NCBI RefSeq assembly: GCF_019645875.1
Contig: NZ_CP081000.1
Span: 1,860,001 to 1,924,000 of the forward strand
Source of the DNA: Mycolicibacterium senegalense
GTDB lineage: Bacteria > Actinomycetota > Actinomycetes > Mycobacteriales > Mycobacteriaceae
Length of the DNA: 64,000 bases
Direction of reading: 5' to 3'
The notes beneath the pieces were generated by a model. It saw nothing but the letters and a program-made list of their open reading frames with translations. It was not told where the DNA came from and searched no databases. Positions 31,771 through 39,417 of this stretch are shown here, piece by piece (positions within the stretch are counted from its first letter, which is position 1; each line of letters starts with the position of its first letter). The position numbers and the translations under genes were made by a program.

Positions 31771-32376
31771 GTGCCCGCGCTGCTGGTGGCCAGCCGCAAC
31801 GCCAAGAAGCTGGCCGAGCTGCGCCGGGTGCTGGATGCCGCCGGGGTAGTCGGCCTGGAGTTGTTGTCGCTGGCCGACGTGGCGGCCTATGACGAGGCGC
31901 CCGAGACCGGTGCGACGTTCGAGGAAAACGCGCTGGCCAAAGCGTCGGACGGCTTTCGGGCTACCGGATTGGCTTGTGTCGCAGACGATTCCGGGATCTC
32001 GGTAGATGCCCTGAACGGGATGCCGGGCGTGCTCTCCGCGCGGTGGTCCGGTGTGCACGGCGACGACGCGGCCAACACTGCCCTGCTGTTGGGGCAGCTG
32101 GCCGACGTGCCCGATGAACGGCGCGGGGCGGCGTTCGTGTCCGCGTGTGCTTTGGTCTCTTCGTCCGGTTCGACGGTGGTGCGAGGGGAGTGGCCGGGCA
32201 GCGTGACCCGCGAACCCCGTGGTGACGGCGGGTTCGGCTACGACCCGGTCTTTCTGCCTGCCGGATCTGATCGCACCGCCGCCCAGCTGTCACCAGCCGA
32301 GAAGGATGCGGCATCGCATCGCGGCCGGGCGCTGGCGTTGTTGGTGCCTGCGCTGCGGGAATTGGCTGCGTCCTAG
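31771..32376 (+). CDS. rdgB: non-canonical purine NTP pyrophosphatase (RdgB/HAM1)
   Basis: 201-aa enzyme that removes dITP, XTP and related purines from the nucleotide pool. N-terminal SRNAKKLAELRRVLD binds the nucleotide; TGATFEENALAKA, VADDSGISVDAL, and FGYDPVFLP are conserved blocks. GTG start directly follows the rphA stop. Last gene of the plus-strand run; convergent with the MFS gene, with two hairpins between. Orthologue of Rv1341. Confidence 0.96.
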   Translation: MPALLVASRNAKKLAELRRVLDAAGVVGLELLSLADVAAYDEAPETGATFEENALAKASDGFRATGLACVADDSGISVDALNGMPGVLSARWSGVHGDDAANTALLLGQLADVPDERRGAAFVSACALVSSSGSTVVRGEWPGSVTREPRGDGGFGYDPVFLPAGSDRTAAQLSPAEKDAASHRGRALALLVPALRELAAS

Positions 32377-32388
32377 CCTGCGTTTTGT

Positions 32389-32430
32389 CACGCCAGCGCA
32401 CCTGTCGAGCTCGAGCGTCACGCTGGCGTG
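32389..32430. terminator. hairpin A between rdgB and MFS gene
   Basis: Arms CACGCCAGCG and CGCTGGCGTG, a perfect 10-bp stem, 12 bp after the rdgB stop. The right side of the loop reads GAGCTCGAGCGTCA, also found in hairpin B. Probably terminates rdgB; no U tract. Confidence 0.6.
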
Positions 32431-32455
32431 CATGAAATTGCCGGCGGGCTCGCGA

Positions 32456-32505
32456 TTGTCACTCTGGAGTGGCGGCCGAGCTCGGGCGTCACTCCAGAGT
32501 GACAA
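32456..32505. terminator. hairpin B, related to hairpin A
   Basis: Arms TTGTCACTCTGGAGTG and CACTCCAGAGTGACAA form a perfect 16-bp stem. The right arm contains the last codons and stop of the MFS gene on the minus strand. The loop GAGCTCGGGCGTCA matches that of hairpin A, but the stems differ by paired changes. Likely a bidirectional terminator or a mobile repeat unit. Confidence 0.65.
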
Positions 32506-33715
32506 CGCAGCGGCGGGTCAGCATGAGTGCCCCCGCGGCGATGACGGCACTGATCACCATCGCAACGGCCATGGGCAACGCGGTGTGGTCACCGCCGAGC
32601 CCGACGATCGGCGACACGACCGCCGCCAGGCCGAACTGCAGGGCACCCAGGACCGCCGAACCGGTGCCGGCCGCATGGCGAACCTGATCGAGCGCCAGCG
32701 ATGTCGCATTGGCCGCCACCAGGCCGAGGCTTGCCACCGCGCCCCACAACAGCAGCAATGACGCCCACAACACCGGGCCGATCAGGGCGTCGACCACCAG
32801 CAGCACCGAGAACAGGACGAGCAGGCCCACCCCGAGGTGCAGCAATCTGCGCTGGCCGAAACGGCCGACGATCCTTGCGTTGACGGCGTTCACGATCACG
32901 ATGCCCGCGGCGTTCGCGGCGAAGGCGAACGAATAGTGCAGTGGGGACAGGCCGAGCACGTTTTGGAGCACGAACGGTGAAGCCGAGATGTAGGCGAACA
33001 TCACGGTGAATCCGAAGGCGAAGGCCAAGGTGTAGCCGATGTAGCCGCGATTGGTCAGCACCGACCGCGCATCGCGCAGCATGGCGGCGACGCCGCCGGT
33101 ATGGCGCCGGTCGTGGGGATGGGTCTCAGGGAGGACGGCGACGACGCCGAGGAACATCGCGACGGCGAGCCCGGCGAGAATCCAGAAGACGCCGCGCCAG
33201 CCGATCAGGCCCATCAGCGATCCTCCGATGAGCGGCGCCAGCACCGGTGCGGCACCGTTGATGATCATCATCAGGCTGAACGCCCGGGCGGCCACGGCGC
33301 CATGTGCGCGATCCGCCACCACGGCTCGGCTCAGCACCACGCCGGCGGCGCCGCTGAATCCCTGTACGAATCGAAATGCCGTCAGTGCGGCGATGTTCGG
33401 AGCCAATGCGCAGGCCACCCCGGCGAGGATGCAGACGAAGGTGCCGGCGAGCATGAGAGGGCGCCTGCCGAATCGATCCGAGAGCGGACCGATGATCAAC
33501 TGCCCGCTGGCCAGGCCCACCATGAACGAGGTCAGGGTGAACTGAACGGCCGAGGCCGATGTGCCGAATTCGGCTGCCATTGCCGGGAAGGCCGGCAGGT
33601 ACATGTCGATCGACAGCGGCGCCACGGCGGTCAGCAGGGCAAGCACGCCCAGCCAGCTCAGTGGCAGCGCGGGTGTCTGGGACGTCGTCTCGGCATTTGT
33701 GGTTCGAGTAGTCAT
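32489..33715 (-). CDS. Bcr/CflA-type multidrug MFS transporter
   Basis: 408-aa drug:proton antiporter with 12 predicted membrane helices. Bcr/CflA signatures: MYLPAFPAMAAEFG after helix 1, the loop 2-3 motif GPLSDRFGRRPLM and the helix-5 region GAAPVLAPLIGGSL. Divergent from a MarR regulator across 51 bp of AT-rich DNA, a standard efflux pump-repressor pair. Its 3' end forms one arm of hairpin B. Substrate unknown. Confidence 0.9.
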   Translation of the reverse strand: MTTRTTNAETTSQTPALPLSWLGVLALLTAVAPLSIDMYLPAFPAMAAEFGTSASAVQFTLTSFMVGLASGQLIIGPLSDRFGRRPLMLAGTFVCILAGVACALAPNIAALTAFRFVQGFSGAAGVVLSRAVVADRAHGAVAARAFSLMMIINGAAPVLAPLIGGSLMGLIGWRGVFWILAGLAVAMFLGVVAVLPETHPHDRRHTGGVAAMLRDARSVLTNRGYIGYTLAFAFGFTVMFAYISASPFVLQNVLGLSPLHYSFAFAANAAGIVIVNAVNARIVGRFGQRRLLHLGVGLLVLFSVLLVVDALIGPVLWASLLLLWGAVASLGLVAANATSLALDQVRHAAGTGSAVLGALQFGLAAVVSPIVGLGGDHTALPMAVAMVISAVIAAGALMLTRRCVVTLE

Positions 33716-33734
33716 GAGGCCTTAGATCAAAGAT

Positions 33735-33760
33735 TTATGTATAAAGTTATATGTAATATA
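33735..33760. promoter_or_regulatory. AT-rich double palindrome in MFS/marR divergent promoter
   Basis: Two adjacent palindromes, TTATGTATAA and TATATGTAATATA, lie between the divergent start codons in an otherwise GC-rich genome. TAATAT inside the second lies 7 bp before the marR ATG and can serve as a -10 for a leaderless marR mRNA. Binding of MarR here would repress both genes. Confidence 0.6.
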
Positions 33761-33766
33761 GCGGAT

Positions 33767-34219
33767 ATGACGGCTCCTCGAGTAACCACGGCACCGCGTG
33801 ATGTGCGTGACACCGCGGCTGCCCTGCGCACTCTGGTCTGGTCGCTGCGGCGGTTCGGTGAGAAGCAGGTCGGTCTGGAACCCTTGCCGCATTCGGAGTT
33901 CGAAGTCATCCGTACGGTGGGCGACCACCCGGGAATCAGTGTCTCCGAGACCGCTCAGGTGTTGACGCTGCAGCCCAGCAACGTAAGCACCACGGTGCGG
34001 AAACTGGTTGAGCGCGGTTTGATCGACCGGGCACCCGACCAACATGACCGTCGCTGCATCCGGCTGCACCTGACGGCCAGGGCGGCACAGCACAAGAAGA
34101 TGATCGACGCCGCATGGACCGAGGCCGTCCGCGAGCAGTTCGCTCAGATGACCGAGGAGGAGGTGGCGACTCTGGTCAAAGCCGGGCCGCTGCTTCGGCG
34201 CCTGGCCTCGATGGGATAG
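33767..34219 (+). CDS. MarR-family transcriptional regulator
   Basis: 150-aa dimeric winged-helix repressor. The HTH lies at about residues 58-85 (GISVSETAQVLTLQPSNVSTTVRKLVERGLI) followed by the wing RAPDQHDRRCIRLHLT. Divergent from the Bcr/CflA pump, whose expression it probably represses until a phenolic or drug ligand binds. ATG without ribosome site, with a -10-like TAATAT 7 bp upstream, points to a leaderless transcript. Confidence 0.9.
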   Translation: MTAPRVTTAPRDVRDTAAALRTLVWSLRRFGEKQVGLEPLPHSEFEVIRTVGDHPGISVSETAQVLTLQPSNVSTTVRKLVERGLIDRAPDQHDRRCIRLHLTARAAQHKKMIDAAWTEAVREQFAQMTEEEVATLVKAGPLLRRLASMG

Positions 34220-34232
34220 GGGACCGGGGTCC

Positions 34233-34577
34233 CTAGACGCCGAAGCGTTCCTTGATGTCGCGGGTGTTGAAGTGTTCGACGATGATGCCGACCAGCGGGA
34301 TCGTGCCGGCCAGCAGCACGCCGATGGTCTTGCCGATGGGCCAGCGAACCTTGACCGCGAGGTTGGCCGTGAACATCAGATAGATGAAATAGACCCAGCC
34401 GTGCACGATGCCGATCCAGCTCGGCGGGTTGTCCACCTGCACGATGTATTTGAGGACCATCTCGTAGCACAGCGCGATCAACCAGATACCGGTGGTCCAA
34501 GCCAACACGCGGTAGCCCAACAGGGCCTTACGGATGGTCTCCTTGGGGGTGCTGACCTCGGCCTGCGGTTCGGTCAT
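34233..34577 (-). CDS. DUF3817 membrane protein (Rv1342c)
   Basis: 114-aa membrane protein with three hydrophobic segments (about 22-42, 56-76 and 82-100). The family pattern is seen in LLGYRVLAWTTGIWLIALCYEMVLKYI and GIVHGWVYFIYLM. Its ATG overlaps the lprD stop. Function unknown. Paralogue of the protein at 10000-10395; in both places it travels with the neighbour set conserved in M. tuberculosis. Confidence 0.88.
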   Translation of the reverse strand: MTEPQAEVSTPKETIRKALLGYRVLAWTTGIWLIALCYEMVLKYIVQVDNPPSWIGIVHGWVYFIYLMFTANLAVKVRWPIGKTIGVLLAGTIPLVGIIVEHFNTRDIKERFGV

Positions 34578-34954
34578 CTATCGGTCCTGTCTTTCTTCTC
34601 GGACTGGTCGGACTTGGCCAGCACGGCAAGGTAGGCGTTGTACTCGGACAGTTCTTCGTCGCCGGCATCCGCGGCCACGGCCTTGGGGCGTTCCGGCAAC
34701 AGGCCCGCCGGGATCTCGGTGACATCGCCGCTCGGCCGCTCCGGCGGAGCGTCCTCGTAACGGACGAACTTGTAATAGGCGTAAAAGCAGAACCCGGCGA
34801 ACATCGGCCACTGCAGGGCATAACCGAGATTCTGGAACGTCCCCGAGGCCGACTCGTAGCGCGTCCACTGCCACCACGCCAGCGCCAGGCATCCGGCGGC
34901 GCCAAGACAGACCAGTGCGATGAGCGCTGGTCTCCTACGCCGTGTAGTGGACAT
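34574..34954 (-). CDS. lprD: membrane protein/lipoprotein LprD
   Basis: 126-aa protein with an arginine-rich start, a first hydrophobic segment ending in a lipobox-like GAAGC (about residue 22) and a second membrane segment (LQWPMFAGFCFYAYYKFVRY, about 46-65), then a polar tail (PERPKAVAADAGDEELSEYNAYL). In M. tuberculosis (Rv1343c) it is called a lipoprotein, but the second segment also fits a two-helix membrane protein. Co-translated with the DUF3817 gene. Function unknown. Confidence 0.85.
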   Translation of the reverse strand: MSTTRRRRPALIALVCLGAAGCLALAWWQWTRYESASGTFQNLGYALQWPMFAGFCFYAYYKFVRYEDAPPERPSGDVTEIPAGLLPERPKAVAADAGDEELSEYNAYLAVLAKSDQSEKKDRTDR

Positions 34955-35009
34955 TCGTCCATGGTACGGCGCGGGTCGCGGGCGTCGAAAATGCACCGTA
35001 TGACGGTGG

Positions 35010-35744
35010 CTAGACCTTGGGGCCGATGAACTCGTCGAGACGAGTGGTGGCGGCCTTGCGGTAGATCGACACGACGTACTTGGTCGAACGCGTCCACGGG
35101 ATACGGAGGTGATCCAGTGCGGCGGTGAACAGGTTGAGGATGTCGTCTGAGTGATTCGTGAAGTGGTATCGGATGCTCTTGATGCCGCGGTCGTTCGCGA
35201 CCACGCGACACCCGTCGCTGTGAATCAGGCCGCGCACGAAGTCCTCGGTGGCCCGGTCCACAAGATCCTGCTGCCAGCTCTCGAGCCGAATCGGTCGGTT
35301 GTGCTTACGGCCAGGCCCGTGTTGGGGGAACAGGCATGGCCAGTGCTTGGAGTACAGCGAAACTTGGACGCAACCCTTCTTGGCCACGAGACCTGTTACT
35401 TGACCTGGCATGACCGACTCAACTGCCTGGCGGCACCGGTCGATTATTGTGGGGTACTTCTTGTCGAGCGTGATCCGTAGGCGCCAGACGCGCGTGTTGC
35501 GTGAGATGTCGCCGTCTCCCAGATAGAGGCCGAGGAGATACGCGTACGCGCTGACAGGCAGCGCACCAAAATCATGGTCTACGCCGCATGGCGACGATGC
35601 TGGCTCTTGCAATCGTTTGGGTGGTTGGCTTCGCCAGTCCCGAACAGTCGGACGAGGTATACCCGTGTGCCGAGCGATTGCGCAGTCGTTCAAGCCAGCC
35701 GCGATGAGTTGCTGAACCTTGTTGAACTCGTTTGCCGACCGTAT
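35010..35744 (-). CDS. HTH + LAGLIDADG-type protein, start codon degenerate
   Basis: About 245 aa. N-terminal HTH (NDCAIARHTGIPRPTVRDW), then two LAGLIDADG helices: YLLGLYLGDGDIS and FVRGLIHSDGCRV, each ending in the acidic residue that binds metal in homing endonucleases, plus a final segment ending FIGPKV. Such proteins are common in actinobacteria, annotated as regulators or homing-endonuclease-like. Homology begins near RSANEFNKVQ, but the codon where Met is expected is ATA; no ATG, GTG or TTG precedes the HTH between it and the tRNA. The next in-frame TTG lies inside the HTH. The reading frame continues antisense through tRNA-Leu, which is not real coding. Either expressed poorly or decaying. 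Confidence 0.6.
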   Translation of the reverse strand: MRSANEFNKVQQLIAAGLNDCAIARHTGIPRPTVRDWRSQPPKRLQEPASSPCGVDHDFGALPVSAYAYLLGLYLGDGDISRNTRVWRLRITLDKKYPTIIDRCRQAVESVMPGQVTGLVAKKGCVQVSLYSKHWPCLFPQHGPGRKHNRPIRLESWQQDLVDRATEDFVRGLIHSDGCRVVANDRGIKSIRYHFTNHSDDILNLFTAALDHLRIPWTRSTKYVVSIYRKAATTRLDEFIGPKV

Positions 35745-35834
35745 GGCGCACCCCTCTCGAAAGGCGATGCCTCGACGATATTGGTGGCCACTGACAGATT
35801 CGGCAACTGATAGACCGGTAGGATCAGGACCCTT

Positions 35835-35917
35835 GCGGGCGTGATGGAACGGCAGACATGCCGGCTTTAGGTGCCGGTGCTCGAGAGAGCGTGTGGGTTC
35901 GAATCCCACCGCCCGCA
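35835..35917 (+). tRNA. tRNA-Leu (anticodon TAG)
   Basis: 83 nt, class II. Acceptor arms GCGGGCG and CGCCCGC pair fully; the anticodon stem CCGGC/GCCGG encloses loop TTTAGGT with anticodon TAG, reading CTA. The variable arm TGCTCGAGAGAGCG is long, as expected for leucine, and the T arm is GTGGGTTCGAATCCCAC. CCA is not encoded. It marks the left edge of an accessory region and is a plausible integration site. Confidence 0.96.
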
Positions 35918-35958
35918 CTCTTCAGGTGATCTCAAACTGGTCGCATACGGTGCCGAAT

Positions 35959-36705
35959 TTATGGACGATGGTCGTTCTCCGAGCCCTCGACCGAAGGCAC
36001 CCGCAACTCCTCGCGCAGTGATGCGATCTCGGCACGCAACTCGTTGATGTGTGCCGCCGTCACGGCTGCCGTGGCAGCGTCGTCGTCCGCGACGCTCTGC
36101 ACGATCCACGACGCGATCGTGGCGGTGATCGAGCCGACCAGGCTGATCCCGCCGATCATCAGCAGCGCGGCGATGACTCGCCCGGTCGTCGTCACCGGGT
36201 ACATGTCGCCGTATCCGACGGTCGTGATGGTGGTGATCGCCCACCAGACCGCCTGGCCGAAATCGGTGATGTGGGCGTCGGGGTGACCGCGCTCGGCCTG
36301 CAGCACGGCCAGCGATGCGACGTACACCAGCAGCACCGCGCCCGAGATCGTGTAGAGGATGACCTTGCCGCGGATCGCGTGGCCGACGGCTTTCTGGATC
36401 ACCCCGATCAGCACGATGAGCCGTAACAACCGCAGCGGCCGCAGCAGGGGCAGTATCACGATCGCCAGGTCGACCAGGTGGGTTCGGAACCAGTGCGCGC
36501 GGTCATCGGCGAGGTACAGCCTGGCCCCATAGTCCGCCGTGAATACCGCCCAGGTGAGCCAGGTTGCCAGCTCGACGGCGCGGGCCGCCAGCCCGTGCGG
36601 CTGTACCAGGACCTCCACCGAATACGCGGCGAGGAACACTGCTGCCACCGAGGCCAGCGGCCACTCGGCACGGGCCTCCCATTTGTCGAGGCGTTGCGTC
36701 GTCAC
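35959..36705 (-). CDS. voltage-gated-type potassium channel
   Basis: 248-aa six-helix ion channel subunit. Helices S1-S4 cover about residues 15-110, with an arginine-bearing S4 region (LLRPLRLLRLIVLIG). The pore loop has the K+ selectivity filter TTVGYGDMYP (about 165-175), followed by S6 and a short coiled-coil tail (AAHINELRAEIASLREEL). Start taken as GTG giving MTTQRLDKW; a TTG two codons upstream is possible. It should form a tetramer in the inner membrane. No cytosolic RCK domain. Confidence 0.88.
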   Translation of the reverse strand: MTTQRLDKWEARAEWPLASVAAVFLAAYSVEVLVQPHGLAARAVELATWLTWAVFTADYGARLYLADDRAHWFRTHLVDLAIVILPLLRPLRLLRLIVLIGVIQKAVGHAIRGKVILYTISGAVLLVYVASLAVLQAERGHPDAHITDFGQAVWWAITTITTVGYGDMYPVTTTGRVIAALLMIGGISLVGSITATIASWIVQSVADDDAATAAVTAAHINELRAEIASLREELRVPSVEGSENDHRP

Positions 36706-36762
36706 CGCCAAAGTGTGCGATATGGAGCCGAGGCGGGCATGGGTAACCCCGAGGTTCGTCGC

Positions 36763-36980
36763 TCAGCCGTGCAGCGCGCGGTAGGCATCCACGGCGCCGG
36801 GATGAAGAGGTATGGGGCGTCGGCGGCGACGACGTCGACAACCGCGGCAACCAAGTCGGAGGCAATGTCGTTGCGGCACAACAACCGGTCGGGCACACCG
36901 ATGATGCGGGTCCCGGGCGGTACGTAACTGCCCGACGGCGCGAAGCGGACGGTGTACGGATATACGGCAAGCTCACTCAT
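36763..36980 (-). pseudogene. relic of a TAXI-family TRAP transporter receptor (C-terminal end)
   Basis: In one frame the sequence reads GSYVPPGTRIIGVPDRLLC...ASDLVAAVVDVV, which resembles the end of TAXI solute-binding receptors (the PAGTY...TVGVPN..LV region). The family end IPLHPGAVDAYRALHG followed by a stop is found in another frame of the same strand, ending at 36763. So at least one frameshift separates the two, and the first 200 or more residues are missing. The assignment is from remembered family motifs. Confidence 0.6.
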
Positions 36981-37037
36981 TTCTGGCGGACTGCGGGACG
37001 CCCGACATCGGCAGCCCCGGTATCTAGGCTGGAAGGT

Positions 37038-37724
37038 GTGAGCAGTCACGATCCTGACAGTGGCGACGGCCCCGCGTCAGCGGCGCGGCGTGGCCGACCG
37101 GCACGAATCAACCGCGACCAGATTGTCTCTGCCGCGCTCGGCGTCGCGCCGGAGCCGTTGACCATGCAGGCGGTGGCTGATGCGCTGGGCGTGGACCGCA
37201 AATCCGTCAAGTACCACATCGGTGATCGCGAAACGTTGTTGGCGCTCATGGCATCAGCGGTGTTCGAGGCGGAATTCGAGCGTGTGCCACCGCCATCCGA
37301 CGGTGACTGGCGCGATGTGCTGCGGTGGTACGCATACCGGGTACGCGACGCGATAGCCCAGCTCGGTGTTCACGACGCGTTCCCGATGGAGGGCGCGATC
37401 GGTCTCGCGGCGTTGGACCAGGCCGAATTTGTGCTCCGAACGCTGGTGGACGCCGGCTTCGCCGTGAAGCAGGCAGGCCGGGCGGCCAACACCATCGTTG
37501 AGTTGGCGCTGTCCGCGGCACGCGATTCCTTGCTGCGGGCCGGGCGAGGTGTCCATCCCCAGCACGAAGAGGCGTTGGCGGCCATGCAGATTGGTGAGCG
37601 CCGCGCTTACGCGTTACTCCAGCAGGTGCTGGTGGCGATGGCCGCGGAATCCGACGAGGACGCGCAGTTGGAGTTCAACCTCGATGTCGTCATCGCCGGG
37701 CTGACGTCGACGCTGGCGAGGTAA
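37038..37724 (+). CDS. TetR-family transcriptional regulator
   Basis: 228-aa regulator. Basic N terminus RRGRPARINRDQIVSAALGVAPEPLTMQAVADALGVDRKSVKYHIGDR carries the HTH at about residues 25-70; the remainder is the alpha-helical ligand and dimer domain with TetR_C-like features. GTG start; GGAAGG overlaps the start region too closely to be an ideal ribosome site. Targets unknown: the left neighbour is a relic and the right one a small lipoprotein. The first bona fide gene right of the relic. Confidence 0.85.
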   Translation: MSSHDPDSGDGPASAARRGRPARINRDQIVSAALGVAPEPLTMQAVADALGVDRKSVKYHIGDRETLLALMASAVFEAEFERVPPPSDGDWRDVLRWYAYRVRDAIAQLGVHDAFPMEGAIGLAALDQAEFVLRTLVDAGFAVKQAGRAANTIVELALSAARDSLLRAGRGVHPQHEEALAAMQIGERRAYALLQQVLVAMAAESDEDAQLEFNLDVVIAGLTSTLAR

Positions 37725-37793
37725 GTATCGTTTCGCCAGAACGGTGATGGCGCGTACATGGCGTGCTCGTCAGTGCGGAAGGAAGCGATACAC

Positions 37794-38213
37794 GTGAACA
37801 AACGGATCGTTGCGGTGATCCTTTCGGTGATGGCGATTGCTGCGGGTTGTGGAAAGGGCGACGACTCCGCGGCGCACCCGGTCACCCCAGAGCATGCCCA
37901 GACATCCCCGTCGGGCACATACACGGCATATGCCCAAAACGGACCCGTGGAGAACGGGGCAGACACGTGGGTCGTGGTGGTTCGAGACAAGGCCGGCCAG
38001 GAGGTCTTCCACGACCGTTCCGCCTATAGCCCCGCCAAGGGGGTGATGATCACCTGGTTGCCGACCGAACCCGATCAGCTCTGGGTGTATTCAGCCGATG
38101 CCGGCGTGTACCGGATTGCTCCGGGTAGCCACGGCGGATGGACCAGGTCCGGCATCAAACCCGAGAACGTGCCGTCGGAGATATCCGGACTTTGGGAGTC
38201 TTCGCGTTCCTGA
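37794..38213 (+). CDS. small putative lipoprotein
   Basis: 139-aa exported protein. Signal peptide MNKRIVAVILSVMAIAAGC with a lipobox AAGC (Cys at about 19), then a polar stretch and a beta-rich domain (TWVVVVRDKAGQEVFHDRSAY, DQLWVYSADAGVYRIAP). GTG start after GGAAGG; a longer frame without signal-peptide logic was rejected. No recognised family. It lies between TetR and STAS-like genes, all plus strand. Confidence 0.75.
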   Translation: MNKRIVAVILSVMAIAAGCGKGDDSAAHPVTPEHAQTSPSGTYTAYAQNGPVENGADTWVVVVRDKAGQEVFHDRSAYSPAKGVMITWLPTEPDQLWVYSADAGVYRIAPGSHGGWTRSGIKPENVPSEISGLWESSRS

Positions 38214-38256
38214 CTCCACGGGTGCAGACTCGAGGGGCGAGAGGGGAGAAGAACCG

Positions 38257-38625
38257 ATGATCGACGTCCTTCCCGATATGCCCGAGGGCGTGTTCGGTAT
38301 CCGAGTGTCGGGTCGGGTGCGTGGCGATGACTTGCGCGAGTTCCGGCCGACGATGGACGACCTGCTGGAAACCGGGGAGATCCGGATCGTCGAGGTCATC
38401 TCGCCGGACTACGAGGGCTTTGGGCCCGGCGGGCTGGTCGAGGATCTGAAACTCGGCTTCGGCGCGCTGTTTCGCCACCACTCCGCGTTCAAGCGGATCG
38501 CTGTGGTATCCGACTTCGAGTGGGTGGCCCACGCCATGCATGCGTTCGCGTGGATGATTCCTGGCGAGCTCAAGGTCTTCGGGCTGGATGAGCTCGACGC
38601 GGCCAAGGAGTGGGCCGCGGGCTGA
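38257..38625 (+). CDS. STAS/SpoIIAA-like protein
   Basis: 122-aa soluble protein of the SpoIIAA-like (DUF3478) group with a CRAL/STAS fold. Pattern: GVFGIRVSGRVRGDDLREFRP, DLKLGFGALFRHHSAFKRIAVVSDFEWV, and the end GELKVFGLDELDAAKEW. Full length for the family. ATG after GAGGGGAGAAG. Members bind lipids or act as stress proteins; the role here is unknown. Confidence 0.85.
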   Translation: MIDVLPDMPEGVFGIRVSGRVRGDDLREFRPTMDDLLETGEIRIVEVISPDYEGFGPGGLVEDLKLGFGALFRHHSAFKRIAVVSDFEWVAHAMHAFAWMIPGELKVFGLDELDAAKEWAAG

Positions 38626-38646
38626 GCTCTGCTCTGTCGTGTCACG

Positions 38647-39402
38647 ATGTCGGACATGACAATCGTTCTGGTGCACGGCAATCCGGAGTCCGACGCGATT
38701 TGGGGTCCGCTGGTCGACGCGCTCGGACGTCGGGATGTCGTGCGGCTGTCACCGCCCGGATTCGGTGCGCCGGTGCCCGACGGTTTCTCGGCAACGTACG
38801 TGGCCTACCGTGACTGGCTCGAACGCGAGCTCGAAGCCATCGACGGGCCGGTGGACGTCGTCGGACACGATTGGGGCGGTGTGCACGTGGTGAACGCGAT
38901 GATGCATCGACCCGAGCTGGTGCGTAGTTGGGCCAGCGACATCGTCGGCGTGTTCGATCCGGACTACGTCTGGGCTGAGATGGCTCAGGCATGGCGGACA
39001 CCCGGCAAGGGGGAACGGCTCGTAGAGAACATGATGGGCGGCACTGTCGAGGACCGCACTGCGGTGTGGGCCGCGTTGCTGCCGCAGGACATCGCAGCAT
39101 CGATGGCGCAAGCGCAAGGCCCGGAGATGGGGCAGGCGACCCTGCGGCTGTACCGCTCGGCCGGAGAACCCGGGGACATGGCAACGGCCGGCGGCGGATT
39201 GGAGCGGGCGAGTGCCCGCCCGGGTCTTTCGCTGCTGGCCACTGCGGACCCATACGTCGGCTCCGAGGAAATCCGGCGTCGCGCCGCCGAGCGAGCCGGT
39301 GCGTCCACAGCGGTGCTCGACGGGCTGGATCACTGGTGGATGGTGCAGGATCCGGCTCGCGGTGCGGCGGCGCTTGCGCGCTTCTGGGAGTCACTGGACT
39401 GA
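38647..39402 (+). CDS. alpha/beta hydrolase
   Basis: 251-aa hydrolase. Oxyanion motif LVHGNPES near residue 8; nucleophile elbow GHDWGGVHV, an aspartate at about residue 76 as in haloalkane dehalogenases and epoxide hydrolases rather than serine; catalytic His in LDHWWMVQDP near 228. The Asp nucleophile suggests hydrolysis of an epoxide or halide. It has no signal peptide and follows the STAS-like gene in the same direction. Confidence 0.85.
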   Translation: MSDMTIVLVHGNPESDAIWGPLVDALGRRDVVRLSPPGFGAPVPDGFSATYVAYRDWLERELEAIDGPVDVVGHDWGGVHVVNAMMHRPELVRSWASDIVGVFDPDYVWAEMAQAWRTPGKGERLVENMMGGTVEDRTAVWAALLPQDIAASMAQAQGPEMGQATLRLYRSAGEPGDMATAGGGLERASARPGLSLLATADPYVGSEEIRRRAAERAGASTAVLDGLDHWWMVQDPARGAAALARFWESLD

Positions 39403-39417
39403 CGCCCGATGCAGACG

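Noticed and set aside
35745..35918. N-terminal extension of the LAGLIDADG protein through tRNA-Leu (starts MRAVGFEPTRS)
   Set aside because: This is the antisense strand of the tRNA; such chance N termini are common and carry no family homology.
37725..37791. Spaced inverted repeat GTATCGTTTC / GAAGCGATAC before the small lipoprotein
   Set aside because: Arms are 47 bp apart with a mismatch; could be chance or a long-loop structure, too weak to call.
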